Positions 41,093 through 50,351 of a stretch of 64,000 nt of DNA are shown here, one piece after another. The first letter of the stretch is position 1; every line of letters begins with the position of its first letter. The notes beneath the pieces were generated by a model that was not told the origin of the DNA, searched no databases, and was given only the letters and a program-made list of their open reading frames with translations. Position numbers and translations under genes: made by a program. The stretch is from Bradyrhizobium vignae (GTDB lineage Bacteria > Pseudomonadota > Alphaproteobacteria > Rhizobiales > Xanthobacteraceae): positions 97,496 to 161,495 of the forward strand of contig NZ_RDQF01000016.1 of the NCBI RefSeq assembly GCF_004114425.1, written 5' to 3'.

Positions 41093-42070
41093 TCAGGGCC
41101 GGCGCGTCCAGCGCTCGGCGTTGACGGCGCCTTGCGGCACCTCGCCCCGCACGATCGCTTCCACCTGCCGCACGGTTTCGAGCGACTGGTATTCGATGGC
41201 CTGCGGCGTCAGTCCGCCGACATGCGGGGTGGCGATGACGTTGGGAAGCCTCGCCAGCTCGGGTGTCGGCATCTGGTCGGGAGCGCGGCCGACATCCATC
41301 GCCGCGCCGGCGATGCGGTTTTCGCGCAGAGCGCGGGCCAGCGCCGCTTCGTCGACGAGATTGCCACGGGAGAGATTGATGAAGACGGCATGCTTCTGCA
41401 TGCGTGCCAGCGCCGCTTCGCCGATCAGGTTCTCGGTCTGCTCGTTGGCGATAGCGAGGCAGACGACATAGTCCGATGCGGCGAGCAGCTCGTCGAGGCC
41501 GACTTGCCGGATTGCGCTGTCGCGGACGGCCGCAAAGGGATCGGAGACCAGCACCTCCATGCGCAGCACCTTTGCGATCTCGGCGAGATAGCGCCCGATA
41601 CTGCCATAGCCGATGATGCCGATCCGGCTGCCGGCGAGCTGGCGGCCCATCCGCGCCTCGGGCTTTCGCCCGGCCCGATAGTCCGCCGTGGTCCGCGACA
41701 CGCCGCGGGAGAGATCGACCATGAAGCCGAGCGCGAGCTCGGCCACCGCTTGCACGAAGCCGGGACCGGCGCGGGTCACGAGCACGCCAGCTTGTGAAGC
41801 CGCGTCCACGTCGACGTTGCGGATGTCGACGGCGCAGCGGACCAACGCGCGTAGGCGCGGCAGTTGCGCAAAGATCTCGCCGCGTCCTTCCGTCATGCGA
41901 TCGGCGACGATGATGTCGACGTCTTTGGCGGCGCGCACGAGGCCGGTTGCGTCCAGCGGATCATCGCCCTCGTGCAGGACCACCTCCGCGGCCGCGCGCA
42001 GGCCGTTCAGGCTACGATCGCCGTAATAATTGCGCCGCATCTCCGGGGTGTGCGCGAGCAGGACCTTCAC
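41093..42070 (-). CDS. D-2-hydroxyacid dehydrogenase-family protein
   Basis: 325 residues. The NAD fold is GIIGYGSIGRYLAEIAK (~150), the substrate Arg lies in FINLSRGNLVDE, and the catalytic His in NVIATPHVGG. The usual acidic partner in DVFExEP is not present: the sequence reads AAMDVGRAPDQMPTPE, so the Glu of the Arg-Glu-His triad is replaced or shifted. Activity may thus differ. It follows dctQM by 12 bases and is probably co-transcribed with the TRAP transporter, suggesting the imported acid is its substrate. Confidence 0.85.
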   Translation of the reverse strand: MKVLLAHTPEMRRNYYGDRSLNGLRAAAEVVLHEGDDPLDATGLVRAAKDVDIIVADRMTEGRGEIFAQLPRLRALVRCAVDIRNVDVDAASQAGVLVTRAGPGFVQAVAELALGFMVDLSRGVSRTTADYRAGRKPEARMGRQLAGSRIGIIGYGSIGRYLAEIAKVLRMEVLVSDPFAAVRDSAIRQVGLDELLAASDYVVCLAIANEQTENLIGEAALARMQKHAVFINLSRGNLVDEAALARALRENRIAGAAMDVGRAPDQMPTPELARLPNVIATPHVGGLTPQAIEYQSLETVRQVEAIVRGEVPQGAVNAERWTRRP

Positions 42071-42082
42071 GACAAAACTCCT

Positions 42083-43957
42083 TCAGTAGCCGAATGCCCG
42101 CGGCAGCGCGGTCGAGAGCCATGGCACGAAGGCGATGACGAGCAGGCAGAGGAACAGCAGGCCGAGATAGCCCATGATCGGCTTCACCGTCTGCTCGATC
42201 GGCACGTTGCCGATCAGGCAGGCGCCGTAGAGGCCGAGCCCGAGAGGAGGCGCGAACAGGCCGATGCCCATGGCGATGACGAGAACGACGCCGAAATGCA
42301 GGGGATCGACGCCGAGCTGCACGGCGACCGGCAGCAGCAGCGGCCCGAAGATGATCAGCGCGGCCGCGCCCTCCAGCACCGACCCCATCACGATCAGCAC
42401 GGCGATCGCGAGCAGGATGAACAGCCAGACGCCCGAGGTCTTCGACAATCCCAGCATGAAATCGCCGACCGCGTGCGGCACCTGCTGCAAGGTCAGCGTG
42501 AACGCGAGCGACTGCGCGGCAGCGACGATGAACAGCACGAGACCCGCGCGCGTCGCCGCCTGGACGAAGCTATGCGCGGCCGATTTGAAGCCGAGCTCGC
42601 GGAACACGGCGCTGCCGACGACCAGCGCATAGGCCACGGCGAAGGCCGATATCTCGGTCGCGGTGGCGAAGCCGGTCTTGAAGCCGAAGAAGATCATGAA
42701 GATCAGGCCGAACGCGGCGATCGCACCGCTCCAGAGCCCGGACACCGGCGCCTGTGGCGCAACGTCCTCGGCCTCCGCCGGCCGCTTGCCGAACATGATG
42801 GACACCGCGATCAGGACCAGCGCCATCAGCGCCGCCGGCAGCAGCCCGGCCATGAACAGGCCGCCGATCGACAGGTTCGCCACGAAGCCGAGAATGATCA
42901 GGTTGATGCAGGGCGGGATGGTCTCCGCCATCACCGCGGAGGCCGCCAGCAGCGCCACCGCGCCGCCGGGGTTCTGCCTGGAACGGCGCGCCGCCGGGAT
43001 CAGCACCGAGCCGACCGCGGCGACATCCGCCATCTTGGAGCCTGATATTCCCGAGAACAGCACCATCGAGGCCACCATCACGACGTTGAGGCCGCCGCGC
43101 ATACGCCCTACCGCGCGCTGCAGCAGCTCGATCAGCCGCAACGACATGCCGTTGGCTTCCATGAGATAGCCGACGAGGATGAAGAAGGGAATCGCGAGCA
43201 GCACGAAATTGTCGATGCCGCGCGCCATCTGCTGGGCGAAGATGACGCCGGGCAGCGCGCCCTCGACCCAGATGAAGATCAGCGCGGCGAGCGCCAGCGC
43301 GAAGCCGATCGGCAAACCGCCGAACAGGGTTGCAAAGAAGCCGATCAGCATCAATGTGCCCGCCGACGGCACCGAGGCTGGCAACAGATAGTCCCAGGCG
43401 AGATAGAGGCCGGTCACGACGATGATCGCAGCGAGGCCCCTGAAAATGTCTGGGAACGGCCGCGCGCAGAGATGATCGATTGCGAACACCGTCATGAACA
43501 GCGCGCCGATGCCCATCGGATAAAAGGTCAGCTCCAGCGGCAGGCCGGAACCGGTGGTCTGGCCGGCGGTGAGCGAACCCAGCTTGATGGCGTTATAGGC
43601 GACGTAGCCGGAGATCAGCACGATCAGCAGCGCGCTGGCGGCATCGACCAGCGTCTGCAGCCGCAGCGGCAAGAGATCACGGAAGAAGGAGACGCCGACA
43701 TTCTCGCCGCGCGCGAGTGCGCTCGCCGCACCGAAGAAGGCCGAGCCGACCATCAATCCGCGCGCGACGTCGTCGGACCATTCGACCGGTGCGTTGAAGA
43801 AGAAGCGCAGCAGCACGGAGGCGCACACCACGACGAGATCGGCGGCCAGCAGGACGGCCGCGATCGCATCGCTGACGCGAAGCAGCAGGGTGATGCTTCC
43901 GTGGCGGCCGCCCGAGACGGGCACGGCGGCCGACATTGCCACGTCGGATTTGGTCAT
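42083..43957 (-). CDS. TRAP transporter fused small and large membrane subunits (DctQM)
   Basis: 624 residues. The first ~185 residues hold the four-helix DctQ part (RVSDAIAAVLLAADLVVVCASVLLRFFFNAPVEWSDDVARGLMVGSAFFGA). The DctM part (~200-624) has about 12 helices with PIGFALALAALIFIW, MARGIDNFVLLAIPFFILVGYLME, GISGSKMADVAAVGSVLIPA and ETIPPCINLIILG. It imports a solute by sodium symport with the receptor encoded directly upstream (1-base gap). Confidence 0.93.
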   Translation of the reverse strand: MTKSDVAMSAAVPVSGGRHGSITLLLRVSDAIAAVLLAADLVVVCASVLLRFFFNAPVEWSDDVARGLMVGSAFFGAASALARGENVGVSFFRDLLPLRLQTLVDAASALLIVLISGYVAYNAIKLGSLTAGQTTGSGLPLELTFYPMGIGALFMTVFAIDHLCARPFPDIFRGLAAIIVVTGLYLAWDYLLPASVPSAGTLMLIGFFATLFGGLPIGFALALAALIFIWVEGALPGVIFAQQMARGIDNFVLLAIPFFILVGYLMEANGMSLRLIELLQRAVGRMRGGLNVVMVASMVLFSGISGSKMADVAAVGSVLIPAARRSRQNPGGAVALLAASAVMAETIPPCINLIILGFVANLSIGGLFMAGLLPAALMALVLIAVSIMFGKRPAEAEDVAPQAPVSGLWSGAIAAFGLIFMIFFGFKTGFATATEISAFAVAYALVVGSAVFRELGFKSAAHSFVQAATRAGLVLFIVAAAQSLAFTLTLQQVPHAVGDFMLGLSKTSGVWLFILLAIAVLIVMGSVLEGAAALIIFGPLLLPVAVQLGVDPLHFGVVLVIAMGIGLFAPPLGLGLYGACLIGNVPIEQTVKPIMGYLGLLFLCLLVIAFVPWLSTALPRAFGY

Positions 43958-43958
43958 C

Positions 43959-44990
43959 TCAGGCTTGCGTCGCGCGGATGATGTCGATGACGGCCTTGGA
44001 CTCCGGCCGCGCCTTGATGAAGTTCTCGGTCTGCGGTGCGACGCGCTTCTTGAAGGCCTCGCGGTCGCATTCGGCCGCCGTCACGCCTCTCTCGGCCAAG
44101 GCCGCGAGCGCCTCCTTCTCGACTGCGAGTCCATGGGCACGGGTGTCTGCTGCGGCCTTCTTTGCGGCATCGAGAAAGCCCTCGCGCAGCTTCGGATCCA
44201 TGCGGTTGTAGGTCATGTCGCTGAAGTAGATCGCGAGCGGCGAGAAATTGTGCTGCGTCAGCGCGTAGAATTTCGCGGTCTCGAAGAACTTGCTGGCGAG
44301 GATCGTCGGCGGATCGTGCTCCAGGCCATCCAGTACGCCGGCCTGCAACGCCGTGTAGATTTCGCCGAACGCCAGCGGCGTGGCGGCCGCGCCCATCAGG
44401 CGCAGACATTCGGTGATGACGGGATTTGGCAGGGTGCGGATCTTGAGCCCGGCGAGATCCTCCGGCGTCTTCACCGCCTTCTTCGCCAGCACGCTGCGCG
44501 AGCCGAAATTATACGCCCAGGCGATGATGCGGATGTTGCCGCCCCTAAGCAGCGCGTCCTCGATCGGCTTGGCGGCGCCGGCGTCGAACGCCTTGGTCTG
44601 CTGCGGGAAGCTCGAGAACAGGAAGCCGAGATCGAAGGTGCCGACCAGCGGCACCAGATTGGCCGAGATCGACGAGCCCGACACCATGAGGTCGATGACA
44701 CCGAGCTTCACCGAATTGATGACGTCGATCTCCTGGCCGAGTTGGTTGTCGGGAAAGAAGGCGACCTCGACTTGCTCGCCCAGCCCGTTCGCCTTCAGGT
44801 TTTTGACGAGATTGTCATAGTAGACGCGGCCGTTGGCATATTTGGGATCGTTCGGCAGCGACGAGGAGCATTTCAGCTTCAGGGTCGCAGCTTCGGCGCG
44901 CCCGATGATGGCGGGAGAGAGCACGAGGCCGGCGGTGACCGCCGCCGATGACTTGATGAACGCGCGACGGTTCACGGGCACGATGGTCAT
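43959..44990 (-). CDS. TRAP transporter solute-binding protein (DctP family)
   Basis: 343 residues. The N-terminus MTIVPVNRRAFIKSSAAVTAG carries a twin-Arg motif and hydrophobic stretch ending AEA, so it is probably exported folded by Tat. The mature part follows DctP proteins: LPNDPKYANGRVYYDNL, FPDNQLGQEIDVINSVKLG, GLKIRTLPNPVI with the binding Arg, and PLAFGEIYTALQAGVLDGLEHDP. First gene of the dctP-dctQM-dehydrogenase operon. Ligand probably a carboxylic acid. Confidence 0.92.
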   Translation of the reverse strand: MTIVPVNRRAFIKSSAAVTAGLVLSPAIIGRAEAATLKLKCSSSLPNDPKYANGRVYYDNLVKNLKANGLGEQVEVAFFPDNQLGQEIDVINSVKLGVIDLMVSGSSISANLVPLVGTFDLGFLFSSFPQQTKAFDAGAAKPIEDALLRGGNIRIIAWAYNFGSRSVLAKKAVKTPEDLAGLKIRTLPNPVITECLRLMGAAATPLAFGEIYTALQAGVLDGLEHDPPTILASKFFETAKFYALTQHNFSPLAIYFSDMTYNRMDPKLREGFLDAAKKAAADTRAHGLAVEKEALAALAERGVTAAECDREAFKKRVAPQTENFIKARPESKAVIDIIRATQA

Positions 44991-45226
44991 GGTGCGGTCT
45001 CTCCCCGATTCTTTTTGTTCGCTGCGGTCGTTGCCGCAGGCTGTCGCGGGACTGTATGGTCAAAGCGACGGCACAGGCAAGCGTGGCGGCTAGCCGTCGC
45101 GGAGCAGTGCGTGGTGATCATCGGCAGTGCGGCCACACGGTGAAACGACGGGATTTTTCCGGAAATCATCCCTGAGGATCGGCTTGCCGGCCGATGTCCG
45201 AGCAGGACGCCGTCGCGCACGTTGGG

Positions 45227-45255
45227 CATCGATCCAATTGGAGCATGGATCGATG
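45227..45255. promoter_or_regulatory. Inverted repeat in the gap upstream of dctP
   Basis: Perfect 10-base arms CATCGATCCA and TGGATCGATG with a 9-base spacer, in the 44991-45414 gap. It is ~240 bases upstream of dctP and 160 upstream of the caspase-fold gene, so it could serve either. Nothing else is visible in this gap. Confidence 0.4.
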
Positions 45256-45414
45256 CGCAATTCACATGGATTGCCCCGAACCGATGCTGCGCCTTCGGCA
45301 GGCTCCCTGCCCCATTTTGCCGCGGCCCCTGCGTGATCCAGCGCACAGACGGCTTCATGGCGCAGACCTACAAAAAGTGACATCATCGTGCGCATTGCCG
45401 ATGGAGGTGACATC

Positions 45415-46890
45415 ATGCGCCATCCAGTCCTTTGCAATTTGTTCCTTGCCTCCGGTCTTCTCGCACTCGCCCAATTGATGACGCCAACGGAGGCCGCCGC
45501 GGAAGCGCGGCTTGCACTGGTGATCGGCCAATCCGCCTATCGCACCGTGCCGGAACTGCCCAACGCCGCCAATGACTCCAAGGCGATGACCGAGCTGCTT
45601 GGCAGTGCCGGCTTCACCGTCACCACGGCCGCCAACCTGGCGCAGACCGAGATGCGCGCGGCGATCTCGGACTTCGCCGGCAAGGTCGGCGCCAGCGGCG
45701 CCGACACAGTCGCGCTGGTGTTCTATGCCGGCCACGGGCTGCAGATCGACGGCGAGAACTATCTGGTGCCCGTCGACCTCGACCCCAAGCGCGAGGCCGA
45801 CATTCCGCTCCAGGGCGTGCGGCTGAACGATCTGCTCAACACGCTCGGCGCACTGCCGACGCGGGCGCGCATCTTCATGCTCGATGCCTGCCGCAACAAC
45901 CCGTTCCCCGCACTCAGCGGCGCCGGCCACGGCCTTGCGATCGTCGACACCAAGGCCGGCGCGCCCGGCTCCTTCATCTCCTATTCGACCTCGCCCGGCG
46001 CCGAGGCCGAGGACGGCAACGGCATCGACAGCCCCTACACCACTGCTGCGTTGACCATCGCCAAGCAGCCCAATCTGCCGATCGAGGAGGTCTTCAAGCG
46101 CATCCGCGTCGCCGTGGCGCAATCGACCGACGGCCGGCAGATCCCCTGGGAGAGCTCGTCACTGACCACCGACTTCAAGTTCTTCGGCGACAGCAGCGGC
46201 AGTCAGCCTGCTATTCCCGGCGCATCCGCGATGGCGTTCGCCAGCGGCACGCGCAGCGTCGCGGACTGGCGCAAGGATTTGCAGGGCAAGGATGCCAAGG
46301 CCGCCTATGAGCTCGTGATCGCGGATGACACCGTCGAAGCGTATCAGGCTTATATCGAGCTCTACGCGCAGGCTTCCTACACGCCGCGCCTGCGCACGGT
46401 GCTGGAGCGCCGGCGCCAGATGCTGGCCTGGGAGCGCGCGGTCGCCGTCAACACCCGCGCCTCGTTCGAGGCTTACCTCGCGAACTGGGACAACAGCGAT
46501 CTCGCGGCAACCGCGCGCCGGCTGCTGCTGCGCGTACAGAACCGCAACTATGCCTTGCCGGTTGCCGCCGCGGCGACGCCTGTCGCGGTCGCGATGGCTC
46601 CGACCTGTCCGTGCTCGGCGCCCACGACACCGGCAACGCCGGTCAACCCGGCGGTCGCTCCCGTCATCAAGAAGCGCGTCGACGACACGCTGCCGAAGCG
46701 CAAGGTGGTCGAGACGCCACCCAAGCGACGACCGCCGTCCGACCAGGTGGTCTACGATCGCGCGCCGCCGCCGGATCGCGGTCCGCCGCCCGAGGCTGTC
46801 ATGCAAGGCATCGGCATCGGTGTTGGTATCGGCCTCGGCATGGGAATGGGCGGCCGCGGCGGAGACTATCACGATCGCGGCCGGTACTGA
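45415..46890 (+). CDS. Exported caspase-fold (peptidase C14) protein with glycine-zipper tail
   Basis: 491 residues from the ATG at 45415, which has GGAGGTG 5 bases upstream. Signal peptide ~1-30. The caspase domain (~31-225) has LALVIGQSAYRTVPELPNAANDSKAM, catalytic His107 in FYAGHG and Cys159 in MLDACRNNPF. A helical repeat region with Trp/Arg-rich segments (~255-380) follows, then a Pro-rich linker (~390-455) and a GIGIGVGIGLGMGMGG segment, a likely membrane-inserting glycine zipper. Orthocaspases of this type cut after basic residues; target and trigger are unknown. Confidence 0.88.
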   Translation: MRHPVLCNLFLASGLLALAQLMTPTEAAAEARLALVIGQSAYRTVPELPNAANDSKAMTELLGSAGFTVTTAANLAQTEMRAAISDFAGKVGASGADTVALVFYAGHGLQIDGENYLVPVDLDPKREADIPLQGVRLNDLLNTLGALPTRARIFMLDACRNNPFPALSGAGHGLAIVDTKAGAPGSFISYSTSPGAEAEDGNGIDSPYTTAALTIAKQPNLPIEEVFKRIRVAVAQSTDGRQIPWESSSLTTDFKFFGDSSGSQPAIPGASAMAFASGTRSVADWRKDLQGKDAKAAYELVIADDTVEAYQAYIELYAQASYTPRLRTVLERRRQMLAWERAVAVNTRASFEAYLANWDNSDLAATARRLLLRVQNRNYALPVAAAATPVAVAMAPTCPCSAPTTPATPVNPAVAPVIKKRVDDTLPKRKVVETPPKRRPPSDQVVYDRAPPPDRGPPPEAVMQGIGIGVGIGLGMGMGGRGGDYHDRGRY

Positions 46891-46936
46891 GGGTACCACC
46901 CGCGCGGACCTTGCCGTCGATGGCCGGCGACGAACT

Positions 46937-46993
46937 CTCGTGCCCCGGACGCAGCGCAGCAACGCCACGCGTTGCAGCGCGTCCGGGACACGG
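46937..46993. repeat. Palindromic repeat between convergent genes
   Basis: CTCGTGCCCCGGACGC and GCGTCCGGGACACGG pair imperfectly around GCAACGCCACGCGTTGC. A common dispersed element type in this group; here between the caspase-fold gene and the convergent small gene. Confidence 0.65.
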
Positions 46994-47023
46994 ATCCCAA
47001 AGGCTATTCGTGGCCCTGCACTT

Positions 47024-47389
47024 TCACTGCACCAATGTCGGATGATCCCGCGCTAACGCCTCCCGGATCCAGGCCGCCTGGATTGCACGTGAGAGGATCT
47101 GTGCGGTCTTGATGTCCTCAGCCTTCATGCAGAGGTCGACGATGCGGCGCACCGCATCGTCGCGCATCAGATCGTCGGCGATCTTCATCGCGATTTCCAT
47201 CGCGACGCGGGCCGCCCGTTCGTAGCGCTCGCGCTTGCCGGTCTGCGCGGAACCTGCGACAGCTTCGGCGCTCGCCCTCGCCGCCTGGCAGATGTTGCGA
47301 ATTCGCGCGACCGCGTCGATGTCGCCGACAGGTCCCTCGACCGGCTCATCCCAGATGTCGGCCGGCTGCCGCGTTGCGAACCACTTCAT
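47024..47389 (-). CDS. Small hypothetical protein
   Basis: 121 residues, soluble and helical, with MKWFATRQPADIWDEPVEGP at the start and repeated Ala/Arg/Asp-rich helices. GGGTGGGG precedes the ATG. No family recognised. It follows the LTxxQ protein by 32 bases on the same strand and may share its transcript. Confidence 0.7.
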   Translation of the reverse strand: MKWFATRQPADIWDEPVEGPVGDIDAVARIRNICQAARASAEAVAGSAQTGKRERYERAARVAMEIAMKIADDLMRDDAVRRIVDLCMKAEDIKTAQILSRAIQAAWIREALARDHPTLVQ

Positions 47390-47421
47390 TGCCCCACCCT
47401 TGATTTGATTGCTCGCGACGT

Positions 47422-48744
47422 TCAGGACATGCGACGCGACCCGATCGCCTCGAACTGCGCCTTCTGCTCGTCGCTCAGCGTGGCATAGAAATCGTCGAGC
47501 GCCGCGCGCACCGACTTGATCCCGTCCAGCATGACATCGAGGCGCTTGCGGATCGCGGCCATGCGGGCAGGCGGTGTCATCACATCATTGGGCTCGCAGG
47601 CCGCCTTGAGCGATGCGCTGACTTTGGCGCTGGTGTCCTGGAGCACCTGGAGCGCCGCGCGCTGAGTATCGTTGGGCCGAACTCTTTCCTCGATCGTGGC
47701 GCCGGGCCAATCGAACGCGGCGGACACGCTGCAATTCTGTACCGGCGATCCGCTCGCATTGTTCGATGCCGTGGCACGACGCTGATCCTCGGCCAGCGCG
47801 TTGAAACGTGCCTTCTGCTCGTCGTTAAGCGAACCATAGAACGTCTCGAGCGCGGGCTGGACCAGATCGACCCCCTTCTCCATCGCCTCGACACGCTGCT
47901 GCATCGCCGCGAGCCGGCCCGGCGCAGTCGCTGCGGCCTGGGTCGGACAGGACGCACGGATCAGCGCTGCCGCGTCGATCGAGGCGTTGCCGAGCGCATC
48001 GAGAGCGGCGCCCTGCGCATCCGTCGGCTGCACCGCGGCTGCAATCTGATCGATCGGCACACCGACGGTGGCACGGCGATCGCTGCCGCAGAGCTGATCG
48101 AGCGGCGCGCTGCGCGCCCGCCGTCGTCCCTGCGGCTGCTGCGGCAGATAGGCCGACAGGCGATCATAGCCGTAGGGGCCGAAAATGCCGGCATAGATGT
48201 CCGGATAGCCGTAGTCCCAGAAGCCGAGCCCGTCGCCCCAGACCGTGTAATCGTAGAGGTCGTTATAGGCGAACGGCCAGAACAGCGGTCCGACCCAGCC
48301 ATAGCCGCCGCCCGCATGCTGCCACCATCCACTGCTCGCGCCGCTCCAGCCAGCGAGCGCGGCTGCCGCAGCGATCTGCGCGCGGGCCGCCGGATTGCTG
48401 ATCAGCCGCCCGTTCCGGAATGCGCTGGCGTTCAGGGCCTTGCGGAAGTTCGCCGGCCGTATGGCGGCATTTCGGATCTGACCGAAATTCGGGCCGCCAC
48501 GCCGGGCGCCGGTTGTGAACCGCATTCCACGATAATGCCCGCCGCCGTGCGCGTGCCCGCCGGCATGCCCACGGAAATGGCCGCCGCCGTGATGCCCACC
48601 GCCGTGCCCGCCGCCATGCCCACCGCCATGTCCGCCGCCATGGCCGCCGCCATGTCCGCCACCATGTCCGCCCTTGGCCAGCGCCGCACCCGCCAGCATG
48701 CAGGCAAAGGCCACCGCGGCAATTCGAATGACCGGTCGCACCAT
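47422..48744 (-). CDS. Exported His/Gly-repeat protein with two LTxxQ (Spy/CpxP-like) domains
   Basis: 440 residues from the ATG at 48744, with GGGAGG about 5 bases upstream. A signal peptide (~1-23) is followed by about eight tandem HGGG units and a further His-rich patch, a plausible metal-binding region. The middle (~115-190) is Gly/Trp/Tyr-rich. The C-terminal half contains two copies of one ~100-residue domain, each ending LNDEQKARFNAL or LSDEQKAQFEAI, the LTxxQ signature, and each with one Cys. Spy/CpxP proteins are periplasmic chaperones that respond to metal or envelope stress. Confidence 0.8.
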   Translation of the reverse strand: MVRPVIRIAAVAFACMLAGAALAKGGHGGGHGGGHGGGHGGGHGGGHGGGHHGGGHFRGHAGGHAHGGGHYRGMRFTTGARRGGPNFGQIRNAAIRPANFRKALNASAFRNGRLISNPAARAQIAAAAALAGWSGASSGWWQHAGGGYGWVGPLFWPFAYNDLYDYTVWGDGLGFWDYGYPDIYAGIFGPYGYDRLSAYLPQQPQGRRRARSAPLDQLCGSDRRATVGVPIDQIAAAVQPTDAQGAALDALGNASIDAAALIRASCPTQAAATAPGRLAAMQQRVEAMEKGVDLVQPALETFYGSLNDEQKARFNALAEDQRRATASNNASGSPVQNCSVSAAFDWPGATIEERVRPNDTQRAALQVLQDTSAKVSASLKAACEPNDVMTPPARMAAIRKRLDVMLDGIKSVRAALDDFYATLSDEQKAQFEAIGSRRMS

Positions 48745-48843
48745 CGCACCCTCCCGCGCACAGCCTGCCATTGAGGCATCGGAACTTGGCGGGAATTGGA
48801 ACCGGGAAGAATGCCTAAAGTTCCCGGGTCGTGCGGCGCGGTG

Positions 48844-50268
48844 CTACGCCTCCGGCACGATCTTGCCGGGGTTGAAGATGTTGAGCGGATCAAGCGCCTT
48901 CTTCAGCGCCCGCATCGCATCGAGCGCCTCGGGGCCGAGCTCGGCCTTGAGATATTTCTGCTTGCCCTGGCCAATGCCGTGCTCGCCGGTGCAGGTGCCG
49001 TCCATCGCCTGCGCGCGTTCGACCAGGCGATGCATGAACTCCTCGCCGCGCGCCATCTCGGCGGCATCGTTGGTGTCGCAAACCAGCGAACAGTGGAAAT
49101 TGCCGTCACCGACATGGCCGACGATCGGCGACAGCAAATTGAGGCGCTTGAGATCCTCCTCGGTCTCGCTGACACAATCGGCGAGCCGCGAGATCGGCAC
49201 GCAGACGTCGGTCGCAACCACGCCGATGCTGTCGCCGGGCCGCAGCGCCTTCACTGACCAGTATGCGTCGTGCCGCGCCTGCCACAGTTTTGTGCGGTCC
49301 TCCGGCTTGGTGGTCCAGGAGAAATCGCCGCCGCCGCATTCCTTCGCGATCTCGCCGAACGCCTTGGACTGCTCGGCGACCTCGATCTCGCTACCGTGGA
49401 ATTCCAGCAGCAGCAGCGGCGTCTCGGGCAGCGTCAGCTTCGAGTACGCGTTGCAGGCCTTCACCTGTGCGGCATTGAGCAGCTCGATGCGCGCCACGGG
49501 AATGCCGGTCTGGATCGCCAGGATCACCGCCTGACAGGCGCCGTGCACGGTCTCGAACGACACCGCGCCGGCCGCGATGGTCTCGGGGATACCGCGCAGG
49601 CGAATGGTGAGTTCCGAGATGATGCCGAGCGTGCCCTCGGCGCCGACGAACAGATGGGTCAGATCGTAGCCGGCGGAAGACTTCTTCGCGCGCGTGCCTG
49701 TGGTGATGATCTCGCCATCGCCGCGTACCACCTTCAGTGCCAGCACGCTGTCGCGCATGGTGCCGTAGCGCACCGCATTGGTGCCGGAGGCGCGGGTCGA
49801 GGCCATGCCGCCGAGCGAAGCATCCGCGCCGGGATCGATCGGGAAGAACAGGCCCTGGTCGCGCAGATGCTCGTTCAGCGCCTTGCGAGTGACGCCGGGC
49901 TGGATCACGCAGTCGAGGTCCTCGGCATGCACCGCGAGCACCTTGTTCATGTCGCGCAGGTCGATCGAGATGCCGCCGGCGGGCGCGTTGACCTGGCCTT
50001 CGAGCGAGGTGCCGGTGCCGAAGGGAATGACGGGCACGCGATGTTTCGCGCAGATCCGCACCACATCCTGGATGTCGGCAGTTTCCTGCGCCATCACCAC
50101 GCCATCCGGCGGCTGGTTGGGGATCCATGTGGTGGTATGGCCGTGCTGCTCGCGCACGGCCTGCGAGGTGATGAGGCGGTTGCCGAAACGTGCGGCAAGC
50201 TGCTCCAGCGCGCTTGCGAGGGCTTTCGGCTCCGGCCGCGGCGGATTATTGGTGATGGTCGTACCCAC
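48844..50268 (-). CDS. FAD-linked oxidase, D-lactate/glycolate dehydrogenase type
   Basis: 474 residues. The FAD-binding PCMH domain (~50-230) contains VIPFGTGTSLEGQVNAPAGGISIDLRDMN and DPGADASLGGMASTRASGTNAVRYGTMRD; the C-terminal FAD-oxidase_C domain ends with GTCTGEHGIGQGKQKYL and PLNIFNPGKIVPE. It oxidises a D-2-hydroxy acid, probably D-lactate, with electrons passed to cytochrome or quinone. Monocistronic, with the thioesterase gene divergent 83 bases away. Confidence 0.93.
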   Translation of the reverse strand: MGTTITNNPPRPEPKALASALEQLAARFGNRLITSQAVREQHGHTTTWIPNQPPDGVVMAQETADIQDVVRICAKHRVPVIPFGTGTSLEGQVNAPAGGISIDLRDMNKVLAVHAEDLDCVIQPGVTRKALNEHLRDQGLFFPIDPGADASLGGMASTRASGTNAVRYGTMRDSVLALKVVRGDGEIITTGTRAKKSSAGYDLTHLFVGAEGTLGIISELTIRLRGIPETIAAGAVSFETVHGACQAVILAIQTGIPVARIELLNAAQVKACNAYSKLTLPETPLLLLEFHGSEIEVAEQSKAFGEIAKECGGGDFSWTTKPEDRTKLWQARHDAYWSVKALRPGDSIGVVATDVCVPISRLADCVSETEEDLKRLNLLSPIVGHVGDGNFHCSLVCDTNDAAEMARGEEFMHRLVERAQAMDGTCTGEHGIGQGKQKYLKAELGPEALDAMRALKKALDPLNIFNPGKIVPEA

Positions 50269-50351
50269 GGAATTCCTCCCGACAGAAGAACCGTGGCAAA
50301 GGACATAAAACCGGTCAAGTCAAGCGACCGGACGCATAGCTGGAAGGAACA

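Noticed and set aside
44987..45437. Small open frames in the gap upstream of dctP
   Set aside because: Composition unlike neighbours, no ribosome binding site, overlapping each other in different frames.
48590..48670. Regular short repeats resembling a CRISPR array
   Set aside because: They are the codons of the HGGG protein repeat inside a reading frame; unit length is 12 bases with no spacers.
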